A DNA stretch of 10,109 nt from Minisyncoccota bacterium (GCA_022843645.1 JALHNF010000023.1:1-10109); one strand, 5' to 3'. Positions 1 to 6,306 are shown, numbered from the stretch's first letter. Program-made: numbers and translations. Notes: generated by a model not told the origin, from the sequence alone.

Positions 1-710
1 GGACGATCTGCCAGAGAGGCTAGCAAGTTCTCAGGGTGATTGGTTGTTGCAATAATAAAAGTAGGCAGTTGAAATACTACGCCAACACCATCTAACAGAT
101 TCAATAGACCAGAGTCTACAGCCGTGTTAGATCTATGGCTCTCACGCTCTCCACCACCGATATCTTCGATGATGAGAACCATGCGCGAGCACTCAGCTGC
201 ATATCGTGAGTTAGTAGATAGCAACTTAACAATATCATCTGCCTCAATCTCAGAAGTTGGCCACACAATAACAACTGTTCCTGCATCTTCGCTCATAAGA
301 TCAGAGCAAACTTTTTCAATAGAAGAGGTTTTTCCCATACCAGGAGCAGAGTAGAGTAGTACTCCGCGTTTCTTAGGGCGCTGAAGTTTTTCATATACAT
401 GAAGGCGACTAAAGAATTTTTTAGCCTCACCCATAATCTTCGCCGTATTAGTGCTTGTCTCTAAAAGAGCGCGCTGCTTAAATTGAAGCTTTACAAGCTG
501 AAGACCAGACATTGTTTTGGTGAATACAAATGAACCAGGCTCGATCTCATACTCACGAGCATCTTCTGGTTTCTCAAATTTATATTGAAACACATGCTCG
601 CCATCTTGGAAGCATAGATCAGACTCAGGAAGCTCTTGCTCAGTGCCTGCAGCCATATCTTTGAAAGATGTTTTCTTCTTTAGAATAAACTTACCTTCAT
701 CAGCTGACAT
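1..710 (-). CDS. AAA+ family ATPase, C-terminus cut by window edge
   Basis: This frame runs open from an ATG at 710 to the window edge, giving 236 residues with no stop, so the C-terminal part is missing. Residues 1-105 are a divergent N-terminal region. A AAA+ core follows: Walker A SAPGMGKT at 121-128, Walker B VLIIED ending at E182-D183, sensor-1 ATTNHPEN around N224, and DRP at 235-237, which matches the beginning of the arginine-finger region of classical AAA proteins. AAA ATPases of this kind use ATP to remodel protein or nucleoprotein complexes; the target is unknown here. It is probably not a clamp loader, as the DRP is typical of BCS1/CDC48-like classic AAA modules (from memory of the families). 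The start has a good GAGGGAG ribosome site, and only three bases separate it from the upstream stop. Confidence 0.9.
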   Translation of the reverse strand, partial: MSADEGKFILKKKTSFKDMAAGTEQELPESDLCFQDGEHVFQYKFEKPEDAREYEIEPGSFVFTKTMSGLQLVKLQFKQRALLETSTNTAKIMGEAKKFFSRLHVYEKLQRPKKRGVLLYSAPGMGKTSSIEKVCSDLMSEDAGTVVIVWPTSEIEADDIVKLLSTNSRYAAECSRMVLIIEDIGGGERESHRSNTAVDSGLLNLLDGVGVVFQLPTFIIATTNHPENLLASLADR

Positions 711-713
711 ATA

Positions 714-998
714 CTATCTCCCTCGCCCACAGGCTTTACTTTTTCTGTAATCTACCATTCCACGATGAGAATTTGCTTTGTATGCCTCACCATGAGCATT
801 AACATTCTCATTAAAGTCACGAATCACTTGTGCAGTTCTTGCCAAATCAACATCCCAAATTTTGGGAGACACGCGATATGACGTGTTGATTTTATTATAC
901 TCAAGGCCTGTTGAAGGGTCAGTGTAGCGATTGCTTCTTCTTCCAAAGCCCGCTCTATCCCTTCTCATGGATCTGAAGAATTTCATTAAATCATCCAT
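714..998 (-). CDS. hypothetical protein, 94 aa, basic
   Basis: I do not recognise this family. The protein is short and basic. Arginines cluster at both ends: RRDR and GRRSNR motifs within the first 25 residues, and a CGRGR tail. The N-terminal half also has an aromatic patch. There is no membrane segment, signal peptide or Cys/His metal site. The ATG shares its first A with the upstream stop (TGATG), so translation is probably coupled to the 81-aa gene before it. The stop lies three bases ahead of the AAA+ ATPase start. The basic ends would suit nucleic-acid contact, but that is only inference. Confidence 0.75.
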   Translation of the reverse strand: MDDLMKFFRSMRRDRAGFGRRSNRYTDPSTGLEYNKINTSYRVSPKIWDVDLARTAQVIRDFNENVNAHGEAYKANSHRGMVDYRKSKACGRGR

Positions 999-1243
999 CA
1001 GTAATCACTCTTACCTACATAATGACCGTCAACCATAATTCCTTCGCTAGAAGCTTTATATATCTTTTTTTGAACGCCAATGCTGAAACCTTTACTATTA
1101 CCTTCTCGCCAAGCATAAGCAGCCTTAACGCTTACTCTATAGCTCTCACCTGATATATAGTAATCATCGTGTATGAAATCACACTTGTTTGGCATGTGCG
1201 CGTCATACTTATCTAGTCCACTTGATTTAGTTATTTTACTCAC
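998..1243 (-). CDS. hypothetical protein, 81 aa, GTG start
   Basis: No recognised family. The start is GTG at 1243, which overlaps the stop of the 274-aa gene as GTGA, a four-base coupling junction repeated elsewhere in this window. The sequence is soluble, lysine- and tyrosine-rich, with several Gly/Ser turns and aromatic strands, suggesting a small beta-rich fold. There is no signal peptide, membrane helix or metal-binding pattern. It sits in an operon-like run with the 94-aa basic protein and the AAA+ ATPase downstream, so it is probably co-expressed with them. Function unknown. Confidence 0.72.
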   Translation of the reverse strand: MSKITKSSGLDKYDAHMPNKCDFIHDDYYISGESYRVSVKAAYAWREGNSKGFSIGVQKKIYKASSEGIMVDGHYVGKSDY

Positions 1244-2064
1244 TTAGGGTCTGCCTTACTTGCAGCGCGTAAGTCTGCTTTTTCTTGGATCTCTTTTAAG
1301 TTTAGTCCAAGCTCTTTCATTAACTTGCGATACGTAGTCTTCTTTACAGATACCGTTCTCTCGCCCTTATACTCACCATAAGTGACAGCAATAGAGTCTG
1401 GCTCATAGTCGTTCTCAATGTCATAAGACACAGCACTATCCCAAAGAGTTTCAATAGGGTAGTAGGCACCTTTAAGAGCTAACTTAATTTTACACTTGCC
1501 AATCTCTTTATCAATGAACTCTTCAAATGCATCTGGGGCATGGAAGTAACAAGTTAATGATCCATACTTTTCTTTCAGTTGACCTAAACTAATTCTACGC
1601 TTTTCGAAACGATTGCGAATAGGATTAACATATTTTATAATTAGAGCACGAAAGCCATAACCAATGGGGTGAGTAAAGCCATTGATAATTGATTTAACTC
1701 TATTGTAAAGAGTTCTCTTAATCTTTACTCTCTTGGTTGTTCCTGGCTTATGTTTGTATTCAAATGGTTTATAACCAAACACATTTGTCATAAATGCACT
1801 AAAGAATCCGCTCCATGGGTTTTTAACAAACCAATCTAGTGGAGTTCCTTGGATATAGTAGCCACGCATAGTTCCTTCGTTATGACGAAAGCCGAGCTCT
1901 CTTTCAAGAGTCTCCATCATCTCAAGAACTTCTGGAGCCCACGCAACTGGGCAACTAGGACTGCATTCAGATTTATCAAAGAATTTCTTTTCTAATTTCG
2001 CTAGAGCGGCTTGATTCTCAGGTGTATCCCACTTATCTGCATAAGTTACATCGTTGTTGTACAT
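1240..2064 (-). CDS. phage hypothetical protein with KEKYGxL motif, 274 aa
   Basis: No function can be assigned. Residues near 170 read LGQLKEKYGSLTCYF. This resembles the QIKEKFGxLRFY motif that recurs in many small uncharacterised phage proteins (recognised from memory, not searched). The N-terminal region has a CxxxC pair (CSPSC near residue 34) and a CPVAWAPE segment. An aromatic stretch around 78-100 (DWFVKNPWSGFF) could be amphipathic or membrane-associated. A very basic segment (GTTKRVKIKRTLYNRVK) follows around 108-124. The C-terminus is charged and helical. The start is ATG at 2064 in a TAATG junction with the upstream membrane-protein gene, so expression is likely coupled. The protein is longer than the usual 100-150 aa for KEKFG-type phage proteins, implying added domains. 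Confidence 0.85.
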   Translation of the reverse strand: MYNNDVTYADKWDTPENQAALAKLEKKFFDKSECSPSCPVAWAPEVLEMMETLERELGFRHNEGTMRGYYIQGTPLDWFVKNPWSGFFSAFMTNVFGYKPFEYKHKPGTTKRVKIKRTLYNRVKSIINGFTHPIGYGFRALIIKYVNPIRNRFEKRRISLGQLKEKYGSLTCYFHAPDAFEEFIDKEIGKCKIKLALKGAYYPIETLWDSAVSYDIENDYEPDSIAVTYGEYKGERTVSVKKTTYRKLMKELGLNLKEIQEKADLRAASKADPK

Positions 2065-2279
2065 TATTCAACCTCTCGTTCATATTCAGCGAACCAAATT
2101 AGCAAAAATCCAATTACAGAAAGCCCAGTTGCCAACCCAATAGATAGTCCACTGGCACCAACTGCGCCTAAAGTTTGATATAGAAGTGAACCGGCGCCAG
2201 CACCCATCATCACACCTATTAATCTTCCCAATGCTCCCCAAAAACTACGTCTAAGAGCTTTTTTGTCAGGTTGTTTCAT
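2064..2279 (-). CDS. small glycine-rich membrane protein, two predicted TM helices, 71 aa
   Basis: The first 12 residues are basic (KKALRR). Two hydrophobic, glycine- and alanine-rich segments follow at about 14-35 and 40-64, and the protein ends in an acidic YEREVE tail. The Gly spacing (GAGAG, GAVGASG, GLATG) is of the glycine-zipper type that packs helices closely or makes oligomers. Two-helix proteins of this size in phages can be holins, superinfection-exclusion factors or unknown inner-membrane proteins. No endolysin or spanin gene is visible beside it, so holin is only a possibility. The ATG lies inside the end of the HNH gene (14-base overlap), with a weak AGGTG site seven bases upstream. 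Confidence 0.8.
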   Translation of the reverse strand: MKQPDKKALRRSFWGALGRLIGVMMGAGAGSLLYQTLGAVGASGLSIGLATGLSVIGFLLIWFAEYEREVE

Positions 2280-2592
2280 CTATAAACACCTGTTTACCTT
2301 TAGGTCGTTCGTCTTCACTTTCAGCTCTCTTAATCCAATTACAATTAGCACACAGCAATTGATAGATATGTAGTGTTTTTAGCATTTTATTTAGAAGAGA
2401 TATACCTCCATACTGTCTACGCTCTTCCGTACCACCGCCAGCTATGTGGTCAATTTGCAGTGCTCTAATATCAGTGAAACCACACTTACAACACTTACCG
2501 CCCAAATAAGAAATAACTTCTGCTCGCTTCTTATTATAAGTAGCTTTCTTTGTTGAAGGTAGTTGTGACGGCGAATTCCATTTTCTTTTCAT
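2266..2592 (-). CDS. HNH endonuclease, 108 aa, free-standing
   Basis: The protein has the full HNH zinc-finger layout: CxxC at C34-C37, the core QIDHIAGGG with D48-H49, and LLCANCNWIKR with C81 and C84. The last HNH position is Asn (N85), a frequent natural variant. Four cysteines should hold a structural zinc, with H49 as general base on a divalent metal. Families like this cut or nick double-stranded DNA. Free-standing copies in phages are often homing endonucleases or packaging/recombination nucleases. It starts directly after the RtcB stop with no spacing (TGA-ATG), using an AAGGG site. The C-terminus overlaps the downstream membrane gene. No intron or split gene is seen next to it, so the target is unknown. 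Confidence 0.92.
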   Translation of the reverse strand: MKRKWNSPSQLPSTKKATYNKKRAEVISYLGGKCCKCGFTDIRALQIDHIAGGGTEERRQYGGISLLNKMLKTLHIYQLLCANCNWIKRAESEDERPKGKQVFIDETT

Positions 2593-3798
2593 TCATCCCT
2601 TTATACAAAGGAACTGCTTGAGTTGTGCAACAACTTCAACAAGGTCAGTTTGATTCGCCATTACCTCGTCGATGTCTTTATATGCAGAAGGAATCTCATC
2701 GATTACTCCCTCGTCTTTTCGACATTCGACTCCAGCTGTTTGAGCTTGCAGGTCAGCAAGAGTAAACCGTCTTTTTGCCTCTGAGCGAGACATACGACGT
2801 CCAGCTCCATGACTGCAGGAATCGAATGATTCTGGGTTCCCAAGACCACGCACGATGTAAGACTTAGCGCCCATAGAACCAGGAATAATGCCAAGGTCGC
2901 CTTGGCGAGCGCGAACCGCTCCTTTCCTAGTAACAAGAACATTTTCTCCATAATGATTCTCCTTGGAGACATAGTTGTGGTGGCAGTTAACATTCATCAA
3001 CTGACCAACCTTACCGTCTTCTCCGTACACAGCATAGCTAACATCTTTTAAAATGCGAGACATCATCTCTTCGCGATTTTGTCTAGCGTATTCTTGCGCC
3101 CACATTAGGTCATGCATATAGTTATCATACTGAACAGTCTGCTCTACGAAGTAAGCCAAATCAGGGTCTGGCAGACTGATAAACATCTTTTTCATTTCAT
3201 CTTTAGCTTTAAGGATATGTCGCTCAGCAAGAGTTTTGCCGATGTTGCGCGACCCAGAGTGTAGCATAATCCAGACATTGTTATCTAAATCTAAGCACAA
3301 TTCAATGAAATGGTTACCGCCACCAAGTGTTCCAAGCTGCGATTCTGCTCGAGCCAGTAATTCTTTAGCACCAGTCTTTCCATCATTTAAGGCCGTAATG
3401 TTATTCCACGTTTGCCATCCACCCCACTGATTAACAGAGGTTAGAATTTTCTTATTGCCTTCATGGCCTACAGGAACAGAGCGCTCAATTGAGTGACGAA
3501 TAGCTACAATCTTATCTTGAACAACTCGTGCATCCAAGTCTGTCTTGATTGCCATCATCCCGCAACCAATATCGACTCCGACAGCTGCTGGGCAGATTGC
3601 ACATTTAGTTGCGATAACAGAACCAACAGTTGCGCCATGACCGAGATGCACGTCGGGCATCGCAGCAACGTGTTTGAAGACGAAGGGCAAGTTAGCCGTG
3701 TTTGTAAGTTGGGTGATTGCCGAACTTTCAACTGTTGCCAAGTCACTCCATATCTTAATTGGAACGCGAGCCTTCGAGATAACTCCCTTGATTGGCAT
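2593..3798 (-). CDS. rtcB: RtcB RNA-splicing / tRNA ligase
   Basis: RtcB joins RNA 2',3'-cyclic phosphate or 3'-phosphate ends to 5'-OH ends using GTP and Mn2+, and repairs or splices tRNA. All signatures are present (401-residue numbering): GVDIGCGM with metal ligands D76 and C79, LGGGNHFIE with H163, LHSGSR with H180, NCHHNYV with H273/H274, and SCSHGAGR with H330, the expected guanylylated histidine. Length matches the roughly 408-aa E. coli enzyme, and the C-terminus (VECRKDxxVIDEIP...YKDID) is very similar to it from memory, so it is full length. I prefer the ATG at 3798: GGAG lies six bases before it, inside the four codons that the alternative ATG at 3810 would add, and that first ATG has no well-spaced site. 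It follows the aminotransferase and abuts the HNH gene. Confidence 0.97.
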   Translation of the reverse strand: MPIKGVISKARVPIKIWSDLATVESSAITQLTNTANLPFVFKHVAAMPDVHLGHGATVGSVIATKCAICPAAVGVDIGCGMMAIKTDLDARVVQDKIVAIRHSIERSVPVGHEGNKKILTSVNQWGGWQTWNNITALNDGKTGAKELLARAESQLGTLGGGNHFIELCLDLDNNVWIMLHSGSRNIGKTLAERHILKAKDEMKKMFISLPDPDLAYFVEQTVQYDNYMHDLMWAQEYARQNREEMMSRILKDVSYAVYGEDGKVGQLMNVNCHHNYVSKENHYGENVLVTRKGAVRARQGDLGIIPGSMGAKSYIVRGLGNPESFDSCSHGAGRRMSRSEAKRRFTLADLQAQTAGVECRKDEGVIDEIPSAYKDIDEVMANQTDLVEVVAQLKQFLCIKG

Positions 3799-3804
3799 AC
3801 TCTT

Positions 3805-3808
3805 CTCC
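3805..3808 (-). promoter_or_regulatory. Shine-Dalgarno GGAG deciding the rtcB start
   Basis: GGAG lies six bases upstream of the ATG at 3798-3796. It overlaps the in-frame ATG at 3810-3808, which itself has only a GGAAA two or three bases before it. The spacing favours the inner ATG as the main rtcB start. Confidence 0.6.
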
Positions 3809-3852
3809 ATTTTCCAGCATTTCTGCCGTAATAATCAATTTTCATTATGTGC

Positions 3853-4866
3853 CTAAGATCGGATTTTATGTTTATTAAGACGATCCACAGCTTCTCTTAT
3901 TACCTCGGGTGGATGAGCGATGTTCATCCGCATCATTCCAGGTTGCCCGAACAATTCACCAGGCAAGATATAAACCTTAGCTGCCTTAGCGTCTAGAGCT
4001 GGACCTGCTTTAAACCAGCCAAACATAGAGTTAGATTGGCAAGGCACTATCTCTAGCACATCAGGATCCAATCTATCGAGCTCTTTCCTTGCAGAGGCTA
4101 TCGACGCACGGGCCTCGGCATTAAACTCTTTAAGGTATGACGGGTTATCTCTAAAGAAAGCCTCTATATTGCGCGCAATATCTTGCGATGCAGTTGAGAC
4201 ACCAGCGGTAGTCATTTCAATGTAGTTCACCATGTCGGCATAATACTTCTCGTTATGGCAGACAGCATAGCCGATTCTTAGTCCACTTAAGCCGTACATT
4301 TTAGACATAGAGAATACTTGGATACTTCCCATTGGAAGAGTGATCTCACCCTCAGGAAGATAGATATCGGTATAGTAGGCAGCATCGTGAATCATTGGTC
4401 CTTTATATCGCCAATTGATTAGCTCTAAGCTAGTTAAGTTCTTACCGTCAGGGTTGTTTGGACTAGTGATTAAGAAGCAATCAGCGTCACACTCTTGAGC
4501 TTTAGTAAGGCCAATAGCTTCAATAATGCTAGGGTTGGCGGGATAGAATGGCGTGTCGTAGAAAACTTTTCTACATCCGGAATTCTTGAAAGCGTAACAC
4601 GAAGCTGCAAGTGCTTGTTTAGCTCCATTTGCAACCACCACTCTGGCGTCATACTTATCCTCCAGTATTTTAACTAGATCAGGTTTACCAGCTGCAGGTT
4701 GATACTCCCACTTAGGAAGGTCATATAGTGTTGGCATCTTAAATGGATCACCAAAGCGATTCAATTGACGGAATAGTGCTGTCATCACAACTTTTGGTTC
4801 ACCAAAACTTAAATCAATCCAGTCCGGACCCAATAGTAATTTTTGAAGTTTTGCGTCATTACTCAC
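3853..4866 (-). CDS. PLP-dependent aminotransferase, fold type I (class I/II)
   Basis: This family swaps an amino group between an amino acid and a 2-oxo acid. With the GTG start (337 aa) the catalytic set is intact: SPNNPDG (N138), IHDAAYY (D161 for the pyridine nitrogen, Y164), SMSKMYGLSGLRIGY with Schiff-base lysine K189 and phosphate-binding R197, and MMRMN with R313 as the likely carboxylate anchor. SPNNPDG, HDxAYY and a GVSTASQ stretch after the lysine motif recall the alliinase/tryptophan-aminotransferase (TAA1) branch, from memory; substrate is unproven. At 337 aa it is slightly short for the class but has both ends. The start is uncertain: GTG at 4866 overlaps the upstream 59-aa gene by eight bases, while TTG at 4881 would add five residues. 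Neither has a well-placed ribosome site, so translational coupling is likely. RtcB follows 54 bases downstream. Confidence 0.93.
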   Translation of the reverse strand: MSNDAKLQKLLLGPDWIDLSFGEPKVVMTALFRQLNRFGDPFKMPTLYDLPKWEYQPAAGKPDLVKILEDKYDARVVVANGAKQALAASCYAFKNSGCRKVFYDTPFYPANPSIIEAIGLTKAQECDADCFLITSPNNPDGKNLTSLELINWRYKGPMIHDAAYYTDIYLPEGEITLPMGSIQVFSMSKMYGLSGLRIGYAVCHNEKYYADMVNYIEMTTAGVSTASQDIARNIEAFFRDNPSYLKEFNAEARASIASARKELDRLDPDVLEIVPCQSNSMFGWFKAGPALDAKAAKVYILPGELFGQPGMMRMNIAHPPEVIREAVDRLNKHKIRS

Positions 4867-5038
4867 GGTCTTGTTGTACAAGCCTCTGAATGTAGAGTTG
4901 AATCTCTTGATCGCTAAATAATCTGCATGGGCCGAAGCGAGTTTGTTTTCGTGGAATTATGTTTAGTGTGTTAAGAAGTTCACACAGGGCCCAAACAGCT
5001 GATTCTCTTTTTAAGTATTCTGCGTAAGATAATTTCAT
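4859..5038 (-). CDS. small hypothetical protein, 59 aa
   Basis: An open frame runs from ATG at 5038 to TAA at 4859, filling the space between the tRNA 3' end and the aminotransferase. The product is helical, with a leucine-rich N-terminal half (ALCELLNTLNII), a basic turn (PRKQTRFG), then an amphipathic C-terminal helix (DQEIQLYIQRLVQ). I recognise no family. Its ATG starts seven bases after the tRNA CCA end and has no clear Shine-Dalgarno site, so translation may need processing of the tRNA-mRNA transcript. Its end overlaps the aminotransferase start, which would couple the two. Support comes from full use of the gap and neighbour-like codons; it could still be a chance frame. Confidence 0.6.
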   Translation of the reverse strand: MKLSYAEYLKRESAVWALCELLNTLNIIPRKQTRFGPCRLFSDQEIQLYIQRLVQQDRE

Positions 5039-5045
5039 AGATAAG

Positions 5046-5123
5046 TGGTTGCGGGGGCAGGACTTGCACCTGCATCTATCTAGCTTATGAGGCTAGTCTG
5101 GCACTACTTCCAGTCACCCCGCG
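5046..5123 (-). tRNA. tRNA, CAT anticodon, initiator-like acceptor stem with encoded CCA
   Basis: On the minus strand this 78-base stretch folds as a cloverleaf. The acceptor is CGCGGGG with CCCCGCA plus ACCA: six pairs and an unpaired C1-A72, the mark of bacterial initiator tRNA-fMet. The D stem is CTGG/CCAG, the anticodon stem CTAGC/GCTAG around the loop CTCATAA (CAT at 5089-5087), and the T stem GCAGG/CCTGC. CCA is encoded. The acceptor and anticodon loop match E. coli tRNA-fMet as I remember it. It departs elsewhere: no three G-C pairs at the base of the anticodon stem, three rather than two bases before the D stem, no GG in the D loop (AAGTAGTG), and TGCAAGT instead of TTC in the T loop. 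Elongator Met or Ile(CAT) are alternatives. It lies eight bases after the 141-aa gene and must be cut from a longer transcript. Confidence 0.88.
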
Positions 5124-5131
5124 AATCGATA

Positions 5132-5557
5132 TTATACTAAGCTCTTGACAAACTCTTTCAACTCTTCTGGAAGAAGGTCTGGGTTTACACCTTTGGGTGC
5201 AATTTTTACTTTTGAGCGAACTGTTCGAGTTTGTGGCGTACTTGTGCCAGTTTCATCTATATCGCCAGTAATACCAGTCGATACGGCTTTATATACATGT
5301 CCACCGTTAAGCTCTTTAGCTTTCTTTAGGTGGTTCATTACCATACTGCGACCATAAGTTCTAACTTCAGCGCTATTCGTAATGTCCTTGCTGTATTCAA
5401 TAGTGCCGGCAGCAATGCCAGAAACCACTGCAGACTTGACGGCCTCTAACTGAGCGTTAGATAAGAGCAGGATAGCATTGTCTACATATTTTTGAAAGTT
5501 TGGAAGTTGTGCAATAACTTCAGCTACAACTGCTTCTTTCTGACCTAACTTACTCAT
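5132..5557 (-). CDS. hypothetical protein, 141 aa
   Basis: I do not recognise a family. Residues 1-55 form alanine- and valine-rich helices (AVVAEVIAQL, AVKSAVVSGIAAG). Around 65-80 there is a basic region with YGRSMVMNHLKKAK. A Thr/Ser/Gly linker rich in small residues (GITGDIDETGTSTPQT) follows at about 93-110, then a basic strand (VRSKVKIAP). The protein ends in an acidic helix, PEELKEFVKSLV. The flexible linker between a helical body and a short C-terminal peptide suggests a tail that contacts a partner, as in some phage replication accessory proteins; this is inference only. The ATG overlaps the upstream stop as ATGA. The tRNA begins eight bases after its stop. Confidence 0.85.
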   Translation of the reverse strand: MSKLGQKEAVVAEVIAQLPNFQKYVDNAILLLSNAQLEAVKSAVVSGIAAGTIEYSKDITNSAEVRTYGRSMVMNHLKKAKELNGGHVYKAVSTGITGDIDETGTSTPQTRTVRSKVKIAPKGVNPDLLPEELKEFVKSLV

Positions 5558-5802
5558 GACAGTGTTCCCTTAAAATATTTTAAAAGACGTTTTTCAACTT
5601 CTTTTTGCTCAGATTTATTGAGTCTATCAAATTCAATAGGCATGTTATCCATTGCAAATTCAAATGCAGCTTTTGGCAACTGTTTTTCAGTCACACCAAC
5701 CTTGAGCATTTCATAGGTATACTCATCGTATCCATAGCGAGAACCTTCTCGCACAAACAGATTTACAAACAACTCTGATACTGTTTCTTTTTTCTTGCTC
5801 AT
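5554..5802 (-). CDS. hypothetical protein, 82 aa
   Basis: No recognised family. The product is a charged, mostly helical soluble protein. It has aromatic residues in the middle (SRYGYDEYTYEML) and a lysine/glutamate-rich C-terminal helix (KSEQKEVEKRLLKYF). There is no export signal or metal site. The start is well supported by GGAGG five bases before ATG, placed in the nine-base gap after the preceding gene. The stop overlaps the 141-aa gene start as ATGA, so these two are likely translated together. Confidence 0.82.
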   Translation of the reverse strand: MSKKKETVSELFVNLFVREGSRYGYDEYTYEMLKVGVTEKQLPKAAFEFAMDNMPIEFDRLNKSEQKEVEKRLLKYFKGTLS

Positions 5803-5811
5803 CCGAGCCTC

Positions 5812-6009
5812 CTATAAAAATTTAGACTTAACGGTCTTTGTTAAGAGCTCAAATCCAATGGCTTCCATCAATGCTTCCCACTCGAGACGAGCTTCGCCAG
5901 TAAGCCCATCACCAACAGTTTCTTCAACTCCATCCAACTCATCGCCCAACTCTTGGGCATGCATATCTATTTGCTGCTGAATCGCTTGAGTAAGTTTTCT
6001 TGAAAACAT
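5812..6009 (-). CDS. small acidic hypothetical protein, 65 aa
   Basis: No recognised family. After a short basic N-terminus (FSRKLTQ) the middle is strongly acidic (ELGDELDGVEETVGDG). A helix (EARLEWEALMEAIG) follows, then a basic end (KTVKSKFL). Small acidic phage proteins are often inhibitors or DNA mimics, but nothing here proves that. The ATG directly follows the stop of the 98-aa gene with no gap. GGAGG lies four bases upstream, within that gene's last codons, a strong start signal. Confidence 0.8.
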   Translation of the reverse strand: MFSRKLTQAIQQQIDMHAQELGDELDGVEETVGDGLTGEARLEWEALMEAIGFELLTKTVKSKFL

Positions 6010-6306
6010 TTAGCCTCCGTTAAAAGAAAATTCTTTAGAGTTTCTTTCCGTGATGATTGTGATCAAGATGTTTTCAACAGGTAGCACCGACCACTCATAT
6101 TGAAGGAGTTGTAGTTTCTCACGAACTTGAAGATCCCTTAAGATAGCTTGCACTTCTTTAGGGTGATCTGGAGACATCTTAACTGACTTCAATTTATTAT
6201 CATCTACAAGACCTTCTAGTTTCAGGAATTGAAGTATGTCTTCAAGCTGACTAGTGGTTTCTTGTAAGCGCTGTAAGCAGAGTATTTGATTTGTTCTTTT
6301 GCTCAT
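6010..6306 (-). CDS. hypothetical protein, 98 aa
   Basis: No recognised family. It is largely helical: a Gln/Leu-rich N-terminal half with heptad-like leucine spacing (LCLQRLQETTSQLEDILQFLKL), then PDHPKEVQAILRDLQ, and a C-terminal beta-like stretch (NILITIITE). The first half could form a coiled coil or a small dimer. Its ATG overlaps the exonuclease stop as ATGA, and its own stop abuts the next ATG. It is therefore locked into the same translational chain as the exonuclease and may assist it; that link is positional only. Confidence 0.83.
   Translation of the reverse strand: MSKRTNQILCLQRLQETTSQLEDILQFLKLEGLVDDNKLKSVKMSPDHPKEVQAILRDLQVREKLQLLQYEWSVLPVENILITIITERNSKEFSFNGG

Noticed and set aside
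124..354. Plus-strand frame of 76 codons opposite the AAA+ gene
   Set aside because: It is antisense to the Walker motifs of a well-supported ATPase and has no ribosome site; the other plus-strand frames (for example 3236-3430, 3493-3831, 5145-5357, 8607-8861) are similar shadows.
2703..2993. 96-codon minus-strand frame inside rtcB
   Set aside because: It lies wholly within strongly conserved rtcB coding sequence in another frame, with no ribosome site or recognisable protein features.
3555..3845. 96-codon minus-strand frame starting between the aminotransferase and rtcB
   Set aside because: Most of it overlaps the conserved rtcB N-terminus out of frame and has low-complexity, shadow-like composition; only its first codons lie in the gap.
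4470..4652. 60-codon minus-strand frame inside the aminotransferase gene
   Set aside because: It is a different frame of a gene with an intact catalytic set, and has no start signal.
5046..5123. tRNA gene as a phage attachment site
   Set aside because: No integrase, no repeated copy of the tRNA 3' end and no gene-content break is visible in the window.
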